From Algoriphagus sp. (GTDB lineage Bacteria; Bacteroidota; Bacteroidia; Cytophagales; Cyclobacteriaceae), in the NCBI GenBank assembly GCA_018336015.1, contig JAGXQZ010000026.1, positions 1-64,000 on the forward strand: 64,000 bases of DNA. Reading direction: 5' to 3'. A program made the position numbers and the translations under genes. The notes beneath the pieces were generated by a model. It was not told where the DNA came from. It ran no database searches and worked only from the letters and a program-made list of their open reading frames with translations. Every line of letters starts with the position of its first letter. The stretch's first letter is position 1. Shown here piece by piece: positions 43,472 through 53,001 of this stretch.

Positions 43472-44566
43472 ATGCAATTGACTGAGGAATTAATAAAAAA
43501 ATCACTCTCACGCGTTCAGGACCCTGATATCAAAAGGGATTTGGTCTCATTGGGAATGATTCAATCCATTCATATCGAAGGCAAGACTGTAAGCTTCAAA
43601 GTTGTTTTGACCACCCCGGCTTGTCCACTAAAAGAGGTGATCAAAAACAACTGTATTGAGGCACTGGAAGAAGATTTTGGAAAAGACTGGAAGTGGGACA
43701 TTTTTATGACTTCTCAAGTCACCACTGTACGTGATGCTGCGCCTATTCTTCCTGAGGTGAAAAATATTGTAGCGATTGCCTCCGGCAAAGGCGGGGTGGG
43801 AAAATCTACCACTTCGGTAAATCTTGCCGTTGCCCTTGCCCAACTTGGAGCAAAAGTGGGGTTGATCGATGCGGATATTTCAGGTCCCTCTATCCCCACT
43901 ATGTTTAATGTGGAAGGCGAACAGCCCGCTGTGAAAAAAGTAGGTGAAAAGAATGTAATCATACCTGTCACTCAATACGGAGTGAAAATGATGTCTATTG
44001 GCTTTTTGACTCCTACAGACAGTGCTGTGGTTTGGAGAGGCCCAATGGCAAGTTCTGCATTGAGACAATTTATTTCAGATGTAGAATGGGGGGAACTGGA
44101 TTATTTATTGATCGACCTTCCGCCAGGCACATCGGATATTCATTTGACCATGGTACAAACTGTCCCCGTGACCGGTGCTGTGATAGTAACTACACCACAA
44201 AAAGTGGCTTTAGCGGATGCCAATAAAGGATTGTCCATGTTTAGACAGCCTCAAATTAATGTCCCCATCTTAGGTGTTATAGAAAATATGGCTTATTTTA
44301 CGCCTGAAGAGCTACCTGAAAACAAATATTATTTATTTGGCAAAGAAGGCGGAAGAAAATTGGCTGAAAAGTACCAAGTTCCGTTTTTAGGTGAAGTTCC
44401 GATTATCCAGAGCATCAGAGAAAGTGGTGATACCGGATATCCGGCAGTATTGAAAAATGGACTGACTAAAGAGGCATACATGAACCTGGCTGAAGAAGTA
44501 GCCAGACAAATAGCTATCCGAAACGCGTCAATTGAAAAAACAGAAATAGTAGAAATAAAAGCATAA
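43472..44566 (+). CDS. mrp: Mrp/NBP35 family Fe-S carrier ATPase
   Basis: A 364-residue protein from the ATG at 43472 (MQLTEELIKKSLSRVQDPDI); a TTG at 43406 lies upstream of the TACCTTGC -7-like element (43446) and is rejected. The N-terminal MIP18/DUF59 domain is residues about 1-85. The deviant Walker A VAIASGKGGVGKSTTSVNLA is about 100-119, and IDLPPGTSDIHLTMVQTVPV about 214-233. The usual C-terminal CxxC of the family is not seen, which is common in this group. It moves or holds Fe-S clusters and is followed by a Nfu domain gene. Confidence 0.94.
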   Translation: MQLTEELIKKSLSRVQDPDIKRDLVSLGMIQSIHIEGKTVSFKVVLTTPACPLKEVIKNNCIEALEEDFGKDWKWDIFMTSQVTTVRDAAPILPEVKNIVAIASGKGGVGKSTTSVNLAVALAQLGAKVGLIDADISGPSIPTMFNVEGEQPAVKKVGEKNVIIPVTQYGVKMMSIGFLTPTDSAVVWRGPMASSALRQFISDVEWGELDYLLIDLPPGTSDIHLTMVQTVPVTGAVIVTTPQKVALADANKGLSMFRQPQINVPILGVIENMAYFTPEELPENKYYLFGKEGGRKLAEKYQVPFLGEVPIIQSIRESGDTGYPAVLKNGLTKEAYMNLAEEVARQIAIRNASIEKTEIVEIKA

Positions 44567-44574
44567 GACAACTC

Positions 44575-44823
44575 ATGGAATCGGGATTGAGAGAGAAAAT
44601 AGAATTTGCCTTAGACACCATCAGACCTTATTTGGAGGCGGACGGAGGCAATGTTCGAATAGTGGAACTAACTGATGATTATGTCCTGAAAATTGAAATG
44701 ATGGGTAATTGTAGTTCATGTCCCATGTCTTCTATGACACTAAAAGCTGGTGTAGAAGAGGCAATCAAAAGAGCTATCCCGGAAATCACCCGAGTGGAAG
44801 CCGTGAATCTTTCCATGGCTTGA
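44575..44823 (+). CDS. NifU-like (Nfu) Fe-S scaffold protein
   Basis: An 82-residue NifU C-terminal domain: FALDTIRPYLEADGGNVRIV (residues 12-31) and the cluster-binding GNCSSCPMSSMTLKAGVEEA (about 43-62) with CxxC. It starts eight bases after mrp and probably hands Fe-S clusters to it or to apoproteins. Confidence 0.95.
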   Translation: MESGLREKIEFALDTIRPYLEADGGNVRIVELTDDYVLKIEMMGNCSSCPMSSMTLKAGVEEAIKRAIPEITRVEAVNLSMA

Positions 44824-44836
44824 TCAATTCAACTAG

Positions 44837-47800
44837 ATGAAAAAAGGATTGAAAATTTTTAAAATATTCCCCCTTCTCGTAGGGGGAATATTTTATTGTT
44901 TGGGTGCATTTGGCCAATCAGTTAAACTTCAAGAGCTGGATAGTTCATTTGGAAATATTTCGGGCCACTCGCATCATGAAAAATGTGCGCACACCGTACT
45001 GGAATCCCAATTGGAAAAAGAATTGGGAGTATTTGGCACAAAAGCATTTTTTGAAGACTGGATGACTCGAAAGATTGAGTCGAAAAGAAGTATTCCACAG
45101 ATTGCAAAAATTCAAGAAGGACCTCGGCTAATTCCTGTGGTCATCCATGTGATTCATACAGGAACGGCAGTCGGTGTAGGCACAAACATTCCCGATTCTC
45201 AGATACAAGAGCAAATCAGAATTCTGAATGAAGATTTCAGAAGAAAAAATGCAGACGCTAATCGGACACCTGCAGAATTTCTCCCGGTAGCTGCTGATGC
45301 AAATATTGAATTCGTCCTAGCGAAACAAGACCCAAACGGATTGCCAACTTCTGGTATAATACGACTCCAAGGTCCTAAGACAATTTATTCACCGGATGAC
45401 GCCACTTTGATCGGGCAATTGTCCCAGTGGAATCCGGAAGAGTACATGAACATTTGGGTGGTTCCTTTGACCTCTCCATTCATTGGATATGCTTCCTTTC
45501 CTGTTTCAAACCTACCCGGTCTTAACTTCACCCCTTTTCCGGTCATTACGGATGGTGTAACCATCGATTATAGATTTTTTGGAATGGGAGGAAGTGCTAC
45601 CACTGCTTCAAGGGGAAGAACCGCAACCCATGAGGTAGGTCACTACCTTGGTTTGAGACACATTTGGGGCGATGGAGGTTGTGGGGTGGATGATTTTGTG
45701 TTGGACACACCCGAGCAAGACGCCTCCAATACCATCTGTAATACCAATCCTACCAAATTCTCCTGCGGGAATAACAACATGATCCAAAATTACATGGACT
45801 ATACTCCCGATCCATGTATGAATATTTTCACAAAAGGGCAGGTTGAACGATTTGACGTGGTACTAGCCAATAGCCCAAGAAGAGCAAGTTTGGTAAACAA
45901 TAGGGCAACAAAAGAACCCGTTTTGGCTGACAGGGATTTATCTTTGAGAAGAATTATTCAGCCTAGTGATGCCATCTGCGACCAGAACATTACCCCTTCG
46001 GTGGAAGTGCAAAACACGGGTACTTCACCAATTACTTCCACTAGAATTGAGTTTAAGAGAAATGGACAATTGGTTGAAAGCAAAAGATTTGGGTTGAATC
46101 TCCAGACTGGCCAAACCGCTACGTTGTCTTTCTCTTCTATACTGGCCTCAGGAGACACCAATGAATTTCAGTTTACCATTGTACAGGTAAATGACGCGTC
46201 AGATCTCAATGCGGTAAACAATACCCAAATTTCAAAACCTATTCAGCAAGGTCAACTTTCGATTCCATTCACTTACAACCTTGCAACTTTCCCAGCCCAA
46301 TGGATTGTCAGTAATCCTGACCAATCGCTCACATGGGAAAAGACTTCGATTACTGTAGACGGCGTAGCTCAATCCGCCCTATACATGAGACATTATGAAT
46401 ACGAAGCTCAGGGCCAACTCGATTATTTGATTTCTCCTCAAATAGACCTTACTCAATTTCCCAATGCACAATTGGTATTCGAAGTAGCTCACGGACCATA
46501 TAATCAGAATGGATTCCAGGATGAGTTGATGATTGCAGTGGCTCCGGAATGTTCGGCAGACTTTAACGTGGTATCTCCTCCTTATCAAAAAAGCGGTACC
46601 AGACTCCAAACTTCAACACCGACCTTGGATGAATTTATTCCTACCAGTGCATCTCAATTCCGTACCGAATTGGTTAACCTGAATAAATTCAAAGACCTCG
46701 GCAAAATCAGAATAGCTTTCATTTCAAAGAATGCCTACGGAAATAACTTCTACATCAAAAACATTCGAATCCTGCCTCAGGAACAATTCAAATATGAATT
46801 GAAAGTAGAAGGAGTCATTTCACCTACTCCAATCAGTACCGGAACCCATACAGAAGAAGTAGTACGAATTATCAATACAGGAAATCTTCCGGTAACTCGA
46901 TTCCTATTTACCAGAAACACAAATAATTCAGGAAATAGGGTGTTTATAGGTTCTGGATCTTCCATAGCCCCTGGTGATACTGTGGATTTGAGCATCAATA
47001 AATCTACAGGCGAAGGCAAAAACAGCCTTCAGTTCGGCGTTTCTGAACCAAATTTTGATCAGAATGCACCCGCTGCACCTTTGCTCAGGAACTTCAATAT
47101 TGAGAACCCAGGTAGAACAGAAGTTCCGTGGAGGCAACAGTTTAATTCCAGTACGGACCTCTCTCCTTGGCTCACAATCAATCCTGAAAGCGACCAAACA
47201 GCTTGGCAAGTGACTCCGGTATCCTCCGCAACAGGAACAAACAATGTAGTCCGATTACAAGGAGGACAAAATGGTAATTCTTATTGGTTGGGAACCCCAT
47301 CATTTGATCTGTCAGTCAGCAGACAGGCCAGTGTTTTCTTTGATGTTGCAGCGGGCGTAATGAACCCATCTACAACCCTCTATCTTTTGGCAAGTGCCAA
47401 TGGAGGCACAGATTATGCTGTGGTATGGTCAGCTTCAGGTGCAAATTTGTCTACTGTAAATACGGGTGAAGCCAATCCAAATAATGCAGGGGATTACGAA
47501 AGAAAGTATGTCAATCTGACTGAATTTGCCGGCCAGGGAAAATCAACCATAAGATTAGCATTTGCATTGGATGTGGTAGGAACTCCCAATCCACCGGTGT
47601 ACTTGGATAATCTCGAATTGTTCCTTAGTGCCAATCCCGAACCAGTGATTCCTGCTGAAGGCAATACGATTGTTTATCCAAATCCTGCTGCGGATTATTT
47701 CAATGTAGCCTTCAACCTGCCTAGAAGGGAAACGGTCACGATGCAAGTCATTTCATCCACAGGTGCACTCGTCCAGGAGTTGACTTTTCCAAATACCTTA

Positions 47801-47905
47801 AACCAAACCTACACATTCACCAGAGAGATGTTTAGCCCTGGCCTGTACATCTTAAAAATCAACAGTTCAACGCTTCAGGAAATCAAACGATTGGTGATCA
47901 ATTAA
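44837..47905 (+). CDS. Secreted M43 (pappalysin-like) zinc metalloprotease with T9SS sorting domain
   Basis: A 1022-residue exported protease. Signal peptide (KKGLKIFKIFPLLVGGIFYC, cleavage near residue 27), propeptide-like region to about 90, M43 catalytic domain (about 95-340) with the zinc motif THEVGHYLGLRHIWGDGGCG (about residues 263-282) and pairs of Cys. Then a CARDB-like repeat (about 370-455), a jelly-roll (choice-of-anchor J) domain (about 465-655), a second CARDB-like repeat, a second jelly-roll (about 760-925) and a type IX sorting domain (YPNPAADYFNVAFNLP, about 950 onward). It is probably secreted or surface-bound and degrades protein. It follows nfu by 13 bp but is functionally unrelated. 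Confidence 0.93.
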   Translation: MKKGLKIFKIFPLLVGGIFYCLGAFGQSVKLQELDSSFGNISGHSHHEKCAHTVLESQLEKELGVFGTKAFFEDWMTRKIESKRSIPQIAKIQEGPRLIPVVIHVIHTGTAVGVGTNIPDSQIQEQIRILNEDFRRKNADANRTPAEFLPVAADANIEFVLAKQDPNGLPTSGIIRLQGPKTIYSPDDATLIGQLSQWNPEEYMNIWVVPLTSPFIGYASFPVSNLPGLNFTPFPVITDGVTIDYRFFGMGGSATTASRGRTATHEVGHYLGLRHIWGDGGCGVDDFVLDTPEQDASNTICNTNPTKFSCGNNNMIQNYMDYTPDPCMNIFTKGQVERFDVVLANSPRRASLVNNRATKEPVLADRDLSLRRIIQPSDAICDQNITPSVEVQNTGTSPITSTRIEFKRNGQLVESKRFGLNLQTGQTATLSFSSILASGDTNEFQFTIVQVNDASDLNAVNNTQISKPIQQGQLSIPFTYNLATFPAQWIVSNPDQSLTWEKTSITVDGVAQSALYMRHYEYEAQGQLDYLISPQIDLTQFPNAQLVFEVAHGPYNQNGFQDELMIAVAPECSADFNVVSPPYQKSGTRLQTSTPTLDEFIPTSASQFRTELVNLNKFKDLGKIRIAFISKNAYGNNFYIKNIRILPQEQFKYELKVEGVISPTPISTGTHTEEVVRIINTGNLPVTRFLFTRNTNNSGNRVFIGSGSSIAPGDTVDLSINKSTGEGKNSLQFGVSEPNFDQNAPAAPLLRNFNIENPGRTEVPWRQQFNSSTDLSPWLTINPESDQTAWQVTPVSSATGTNNVVRLQGGQNGNSYWLGTPSFDLSVSRQASVFFDVAAGVMNPSTTLYLLASANGGTDYAVVWSASGANLSTVNTGEANPNNAGDYERKYVNLTEFAGQGKSTIRLAFALDVVGTPNPPVYLDNLELFLSANPEPVIPAEGNTIVYPNPAADYFNVAFNLPRRETVTMQVISSTGALVQELTFPNTLNQTYTFTREMFSPGLYILKINSSTLQEIKRLVIN

Positions 47906-47913
47906 CCAAAATT

Positions 47914-47945
47914 AAAGCCGAGGCGCATGCTTCGGCTTATTTTTT
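47914..47945 (+). terminator. Intrinsic terminator
   Basis: AAGCCGA / TCGGCTT stem (47915-47921 with 47932-47938), 10-nt loop, T-run. Ends the mrp-nfu-M43 run. Confidence 0.85.
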
Positions 47946-48028
47946 GTCAAGGGTTTGTTCGGTTTTTGCCAACTTTGCAGCGGTTTGATAAAAATTACGG
48001 CTTATCTTAGCTTGAATCATTTTACTCG

Positions 48029-48784
48029 ATGAATCCACTCTCTTACAATCTGAAAAAGATCTTAATCAACCTAGCCATCATCTTTGGGATTTCTATTTTC
48101 CTTGGATTTTTATTTTTGAAAGTTTACCTCCCTCTTTACACTAATCACGGCGAAACCGTATCCGTTCCTGATTTATCAGGATATACCTACGAAGAAGCAG
48201 TTGATCTTTTGGAATCCTCCAGCTTACAATATGAGGTCTCGCCAGATTCAGGATTCAGCACTGAACAACCAGCCTTGGGCATTTTAAAGCAAATACCCGC
48301 CGCCAATTCTCAGGTAAAAAGTGGCAGAAAAGTATACCTGACGCTCAATGCCAGAAACGCACCCATCATCAAAATGCCAAATATGGAGAATATGCTCTTG
48401 AAAAATGCCCAAGAGATGCTGTCTAACTTAGGCTTGGAGCGTGGCGACATCATTTATGTACCGGATATCGGGATCAATGTGGTGTTGGAACAACGGTACA
48501 AAGGAGTAACCATCCGAGAAGGATTTGAAGTGCCCAAAGGCTCAAAGATCGATCTGGTGGTCGGCGATGGCATGGGAAATCAAATGCTTTTGGTACCAAG
48601 CTTAATCGGTATGGATGAAGAGGATGCGGAATTTCTCATTTTGGGCTCAGGATTGAGAGTAGGCAGAAAAAACTACAACCGCACCGATTCTGCCTCTACA
48701 GGTAAAGTTTACCTCCAATCCCCTGCCTCCGGAGTAGAAGTCCGAACAGGTGAAGCAATTGATCTTTGGGTTGCTAAAAACTAA
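48029..48784 (+). CDS. Membrane-anchored PASTA-domain protein
   Basis: A 251-residue protein with one N-terminal membrane helix (residues about 9-33, ILINLAIIFGISIFLGFLFL) and three PASTA repeats: about 42-105 (VPDLSGYTYEEAVDLLESSS), 110-178 (MPNMENMLLKNAQEMLSNLG) and 185-250 (VPSLIGMDEEDAEFLILGSG). There is no kinase domain, unlike PknB of Gram-positives. PASTA domains are linked to cell-wall binding. It is followed by a T9SS cargo gene that starts four bases after its stop or overlaps its end. Confidence 0.92.
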   Translation: MNPLSYNLKKILINLAIIFGISIFLGFLFLKVYLPLYTNHGETVSVPDLSGYTYEEAVDLLESSSLQYEVSPDSGFSTEQPALGILKQIPAANSQVKSGRKVYLTLNARNAPIIKMPNMENMLLKNAQEMLSNLGLERGDIIYVPDIGINVVLEQRYKGVTIREGFEVPKGSKIDLVVGDGMGNQMLLVPSLIGMDEEDAEFLILGSGLRVGRKNYNRTDSASTGKVYLQSPASGVEVRTGEAIDLWVAKN

Positions 48785-48788
48785 TGAT

Positions 48789-50624
48789 TTGAAAAGGCAC
48801 TTTTTAATACTTGGCTGCTTACTTCTAACCTTGCTTGTGCAAAGTCAACAAGGCTTTGCTCAATTTGTAGAGTTTGGGCAAGTACATCGTGTACCTCAAC
48901 CCAAATCAACTGAACAAGGATCCTCGGCACGAACCTCATTTATTCCAACAATCCCATTTTGGGATGATTTTTCTCAAGGGTTGGATACCCTAAAATGGAA
49001 TGTTGAAGGAGTATCCTATACCGAAACCATTGGAATTCGTCCTCCTTCCTTAGGAATGGTTCTCTTTAATGGTGTGGATCAAAATGGCCGAGCTTATTCT
49101 CAACAAGTCAGGGATCAAGGAGAAAGTGATTACCTCAGCAGCAAGAAATTTGATCTCAGTTCCATTCCTTCCTCGGAAAGAAATTCTCTTTTTTTAAGCT
49201 TCTATTGGCAGGCTGGAGGAAATGCAGAACTGCCTGATGAAAATGACCGCCTTACGCTTCAAATCCTCGATCCGCAGGGTAATTGGTTGAACATCTGGTC
49301 AAAAAGTGGCGGAGATAATTTGGATCGCAACACATTCGTTCAGGAAATAATCCAAATCAAGCCCGAATGGCAGCATCAAGCATTTCAGTTTAGATTCTTT
49401 TCCAATGGCCGACAAAGCGGCCCCTTTGATTCCTGGCTTTTGGATTACGTGTACCTCAATACCAAAAGATCCCAGTCTAATCTGAGCTATCCTGATCGTT
49501 CCATCACCAAACCTAATGCTGTTCGCTTAGACGGATTTGGAGCTTATCCTTGGGAGTTGCTAGCCAAAAAACAGTCCGGTAAGTGGTCTACGGTACAAAA
49601 TGAATTTTTGAATCTGGAAAACCGGTTCCGGGCAATGGAATATTCCATTACTGCAAAGGACAGTTCAGGCACAGTGTTGCTTTCAATAAATGCTAATACC
49701 CCTTTCAATCCAGTCCCGAATGCGTTGGAGCGCAGAACATTTTTAAGCAGGACTTTTTCAGAAATTAATCTTCCCAGCACTCCGTCCGACATTCTATTTG
49801 AGACCAAACTCACGACTGGAGACGGAATCTTATTTGAAGCCAATCAAGGTGATACCATTCGTTACACTTCAGTGGACTATCGTACCAATGATCAGGTAAT
49901 CTCCAAATTCCCGATCAGAGATTTCTTTGCCTATGACCATGGATCTGCAGACTATGCTGCCGGAATCAATCAAAGATCAGGTCAATTGGCGGTGGCTTAC
50001 ACGACTCCAGAGCAGGTTTTTCTAAAAGGTGTTTCCATTTATTTCACCAATGCTATTCAGGCAAATCAAGCCATCGACTTGGTAGTGTGGTCCAAACTTG
50101 ACCAAAAACCGATTTACTCCCAAGAAACCGTAATCCCTGCCAGAAACCCCGGAGAGGAATGGGTCTATTTCCCTTTGGAAAAACCAATTCAAGTCACAGG
50201 AGAATTTTTCGTGGGATTTACCCAGTTTACCAATGATTTTGTCCATATCGGTTTAGATAAAATCAATAACAAAGGCGAAAAAATCCACTACAACGTCGGT
50301 GGCGGTTGGGTACAAAACAAAGAGGTCAAAGGCTCTTTGATGATTCGTCCGCATGTGACCCAATCCCTCCAAGGTGGAAACAATAGCCTTCCTGAAAGTT
50401 CCTACCGCTTATTTCCTAATCCAGTCACAGACGAACTCCAAGTTCATGGAGAGTTTAGTGATCTGACGGTAGTGGATTCATTTGGCAGAGAGATTTTATT
50501 ACCCAGGGAACAAACCAAGCAAGGGGAAATCGTTAATTTTAGAGGCCAAAGACCGGGAGTCTATGTAGTGAATCTACTTACCCCATCCGGTCTCAAATCA
50601 CTCAGAATTCTTGTAAAAAACTAA
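48789..50624 (+). CDS. Secreted T9SS cargo protein of unknown function
   Basis: About 611 residues from a TTG at 48789, which places the signal peptide (KRHFLILGCLLLTLLVQSQQ) at the N-terminus; a GTG at 48750 overlapping the PASTA gene is possible. The start codon is uncertain because neither is ATG. The body has jelly-roll-like beta stretches (about 50-225) and no catalytic motif I can identify. The C-terminus (RLFPNPVTDELQVHGEFSDL, then GVYVVNLLTPSGLKSLRILV) is a type IX sorting domain. A rhodanese gene follows one base later. Confidence 0.8.
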   Translation: MKRHFLILGCLLLTLLVQSQQGFAQFVEFGQVHRVPQPKSTEQGSSARTSFIPTIPFWDDFSQGLDTLKWNVEGVSYTETIGIRPPSLGMVLFNGVDQNGRAYSQQVRDQGESDYLSSKKFDLSSIPSSERNSLFLSFYWQAGGNAELPDENDRLTLQILDPQGNWLNIWSKSGGDNLDRNTFVQEIIQIKPEWQHQAFQFRFFSNGRQSGPFDSWLLDYVYLNTKRSQSNLSYPDRSITKPNAVRLDGFGAYPWELLAKKQSGKWSTVQNEFLNLENRFRAMEYSITAKDSSGTVLLSINANTPFNPVPNALERRTFLSRTFSEINLPSTPSDILFETKLTTGDGILFEANQGDTIRYTSVDYRTNDQVISKFPIRDFFAYDHGSADYAAGINQRSGQLAVAYTTPEQVFLKGVSIYFTNAIQANQAIDLVVWSKLDQKPIYSQETVIPARNPGEEWVYFPLEKPIQVTGEFFVGFTQFTNDFVHIGLDKINNKGEKIHYNVGGGWVQNKEVKGSLMIRPHVTQSLQGGNNSLPESSYRLFPNPVTDELQVHGEFSDLTVVDSFGREILLPREQTKQGEIVNFRGQRPGVYVVNLLTPSGLKSLRILVKN

Positions 50625-50625
50625 T

Positions 50626-50922
50626 ATGGAAGATATCACTGTAAGCGAACTGAAAGAAAGACTAGAGCGTGGAGAGAAGTTTCACTTCCTCGATGTACGT
50701 GAAGAATGGGAATACGAAGAAGACAACCTGGGTGCAGACAATATCCCGCTAGGCGAACTTCCCCATCGTCTTGCCGAATTGGAAACCATGAAGGAAGAAG
50801 AAATCGTGATTCATTGCCGTTCAGGTGCCAGAAGTGGGAATGCCAAAAAGTTTATGGAAACCAAAGGCTTTACCAAAGTCAGAAACGTACTAGGTGGGAT
50901 CATGGCCTACCGAGCTCTTTAA
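50626..50922 (+). CDS. Rhodanese-like domain protein
   Basis: A 98-residue single-domain sulfurtransferase: FLDVREEWEYEEDNLGADNI (residues about 22-41) and active-site loop HCRSGARSGNAKKFMETKGF (Cys near 66). It starts one base after the T9SS cargo gene and has no Crp-type palindrome, in contrast to the rhodanese at 4415. A terminator follows. Confidence 0.92.
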   Translation: MEDITVSELKERLERGEKFHFLDVREEWEYEEDNLGADNIPLGELPHRLAELETMKEEEIVIHCRSGARSGNAKKFMETKGFTKVRNVLGGIMAYRAL

Positions 50923-50931
50923 ATCACTCCA

Positions 50932-50967
50932 AGCCGGACTTCATTACTGGAGTCCGGTTTTTTTTAT
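50932..50967 (+). terminator. Intrinsic terminator
   Basis: CCGGACT / AGTCCGG stem (50934-50940 with 50951-50957), 10-nt loop, long T-run. It overlaps the last codons of the convergent site-2 protease gene. Confidence 0.9.
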
Positions 50968-52073
50968 TTGAAAATAAACGGCTGGGGAGAGAAGCAGAGC
51001 ACAAAAATTAAAATTGCTAGCCAGCCTAATACTTTTCGCTTCGTATCCAGCGAACGGGTATCCCCTACTTCGGGATGTTTTAAGCCCATGACTCTTCCCA
51101 ACAAGAATCCAAAAAACAACCATCCTTCATAACCTTGCCAATTGGGTTGCCAAAAAACCAAGGCATATTGCGAGGCAGCCAAAGTCAAGGCTATGGCAAG
51201 CTTACTCTGCGATGAAAGGCCCGACTTGGCATAGCAGATGTATAAAAATCCCACATAGAGCGGAATTCGAATCATGGATTCTTCCACGGGTTGATCAGGG
51301 CTGATTATCCCCAATCCTGCGTAGCCTAGAAAGGCAGTAAAGGCAATCAGCGAAATCTGCTGATTCCATTTTGGAAACAAGCCAAATATCACATGCCCAC
51401 CATCCAGCTGACCGATGGGAAGCAAATTGAGTGCAGTGAAAAACAAAGCCAAATATCCCGCAAAAAGAAAAGGATAATGAATCACTTCTGACATGGCAGG
51501 AAGTCGTTCTGGATCAGCAAAAACCTCTCCCAGAACCCAAAATAGCATATTCCCTCCCAACTCAAAATCCAACACATCCTCTCCATACCCCTGAAAATTG
51601 GGATCGGCATATTCAGGATGAATCTGATAGATATACTCAGCAGGTGGTAAATGGGTAAATCCATAAATCAATACGCCCAAGGCGACCACAAACCCTGCCA
51701 GAGGACCTGCAATGCCGATATCAAAAAACTTAATTCGGCTATTGACAAAGCCTTTCATCCGGATAATCGCACCAAATGTCCCAATCGATGGTGCTCCAAT
51801 AAATCCCAGCCAAGCTGGAATAAAGAAAGGAAGGGTACACCGAACCTTGTGATAGAGTGAGGTAAAAAAATGCCCCAACTCATGAACCAACAAAATTCCG
51901 ATAAATGGGATCGAAAAGGCCATCGATTTGAAGAAGTACTCCCAAGTCAAGGCCGACTCACCGCTTGCCAAAACATGTTTGCCATATACCCACTCCCCGC
52001 CTGCCAGCGTGCTGGTAAGGATGGTAAGGACAAAAAGAAGAAAATGGATCGCGTATTCCTTTGGCTTATACAT
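50964..52073 (-). CDS. Site-2 protease family (M50) intramembrane metalloprotease
   Basis: About 369 residues from the ATG at 52073 (MYKPKEYAIHFLLFVLTILT); an ATG at 52088 is possible. Zinc motif LLVHELGHFFTSLYHKVRCT (HELGH, about residues 56-75) and the third ligand in NLLPIGQLDGGHVIFGL (about 237-253). About eight membrane helices. It cleaves membrane proteins within the bilayer; no target is visible. It overlaps the HAD gene by eight bases. Confidence 0.93.
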   Translation of the reverse strand: MYKPKEYAIHFLLFVLTILTSTLAGGEWVYGKHVLASGESALTWEYFFKSMAFSIPFIGILLVHELGHFFTSLYHKVRCTLPFFIPAWLGFIGAPSIGTFGAIIRMKGFVNSRIKFFDIGIAGPLAGFVVALGVLIYGFTHLPPAEYIYQIHPEYADPNFQGYGEDVLDFELGGNMLFWVLGEVFADPERLPAMSEVIHYPFLFAGYLALFFTALNLLPIGQLDGGHVIFGLFPKWNQQISLIAFTAFLGYAGLGIISPDQPVEESMIRIPLYVGFLYICYAKSGLSSQSKLAIALTLAASQYALVFWQPNWQGYEGWLFFGFLLGRVMGLKHPEVGDTRSLDTKRKVLGWLAILIFVLCFSPQPFIFK

Positions 52074-52695
52074 GGCTAAAAAAGTCAAGCAAAACCTGTG
52101 GACTTGTCACCTGAATAGCATGGATTCCCACTTTTCTAGCTCCCTCCACATTGGCCAAAAGGTCATCAAAAAAGAGTACACGGTCAGGTTTTGTCCCCAA
52201 TTCGGCCACCATAGTCTCATAAATGGCTACATCGGGTTTGGCCAATCCCATCTCATGGCTGTAAAAGATTCGGTCAAAAAAAGGATCAAAACTATCCGCT
52301 TGGAATTCATTTCTTAAAAGTTCATATACACCTTCAATATGAATTTCATTCGTATTGCTGAGGACACCTACCTGATGGGTTTGCCGTAATTTTTTCACCA
52401 AATCCAATCGGTAAGGAGGAATTTTTCCAAGCAGGCTATTCCATAATTCATCCACTTCGGCATCACTCCATTCCTGCTCAAAGTAGCTTCTCACTTCATT
52501 TCGAAAAGTGGGAGAATCGATCCATCCTTTCTCATAAGCTTTATGAAAATCAGTCACATAAAATTGATCCACTCGGGAATGAAGTGGATCGGGCACCTTA
52601 GACTTGATCAGCCGGAAGGTATGTTGATAGTCTATATCAATAATCACGTTACCCAGATCAAAGATCAAAAAGTCAACATCGGATAGATTTTTCAT
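52066..52695 (-). CDS. HAD family phosphatase
   Basis: About 209 residues from the ATG at 52695 (MKNLSDVDFLIFDLGNVIID). HAD motif I FDLGNVIIDID, with the second Asp of DxD replaced by Gly-Asn as in YihX/haloalkanoate-like members; motif II LSNTN (about 110); motif III/IV KPDVAIYETM and FFDDLLANVEGARKVG. It overlaps the site-2 protease start. A TTG at 52725 is rejected in favour of the ATG. Confidence 0.88.
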   Translation of the reverse strand: MKNLSDVDFLIFDLGNVIIDIDYQHTFRLIKSKVPDPLHSRVDQFYVTDFHKAYEKGWIDSPTFRNEVRSYFEQEWSDAEVDELWNSLLGKIPPYRLDLVKKLRQTHQVGVLSNTNEIHIEGVYELLRNEFQADSFDPFFDRIFYSHEMGLAKPDVAIYETMVAELGTKPDRVLFFDDLLANVEGARKVGIHAIQVTSPQVLLDFFSHV

Positions 52696-52790
52696 TCGCA
52701 ACGCAGGTTGTGTATATGAACTCAAATATGTAACATTGCAGTCCCAAAACCAAGGTAAAAGGCTCCCAAAGCCTCAAATTAAGGTTTTTC

Positions 52791-52864
52791 GGGCCCATAG
52801 CTCAGTCGGTTAGAGCATTTGACTCATAATCAAAGGGTCGCTGGTTCGAGCCCAGCTGGGCCCA
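52791..52864 (+). tRNA. tRNA with CAU anticodon (tRNA-Met or lysidine-type tRNA-Ile2)
   Basis: A 74-nt cloverleaf: acceptor GGGCCCA / TGGGCCC, D-stem GCTC / GAGC, anticodon stem TTTGA / TCAAA with loop CTCATAA (anticodon CAT), T-stem GCTGG / CCAGC with loop TTCGAGC, discriminator A. CCA is not encoded. C4-G69 and C5-G68 pairs and the T-arm resemble E. coli tRNA-Ile2, whose C34 becomes lysidine, rather than elongator tRNA-Met. Confidence 0.92.
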
Positions 52865-52872
52865 CTACTTCA

Positions 52873-52906
52873 AAGCCTTCAGATTGATTTCTGAGGGCTT
52901 TTTTGT
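52873..52906 (+). terminator. Intrinsic terminator after the tRNA
   Basis: GCCtTCAG / CTGAgGGC hairpin with an 8-nt loop and T-run. Confidence 0.8.
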
Positions 52907-53001
52907 TTTTTCAAGAGACGATCAAAAGCCTCATTTCTGTTTTGGATTTCATCCAATCTACTCCGACCTTTCGCACAGATCTAGTTGCTAATCCTTTTCC
53001 T

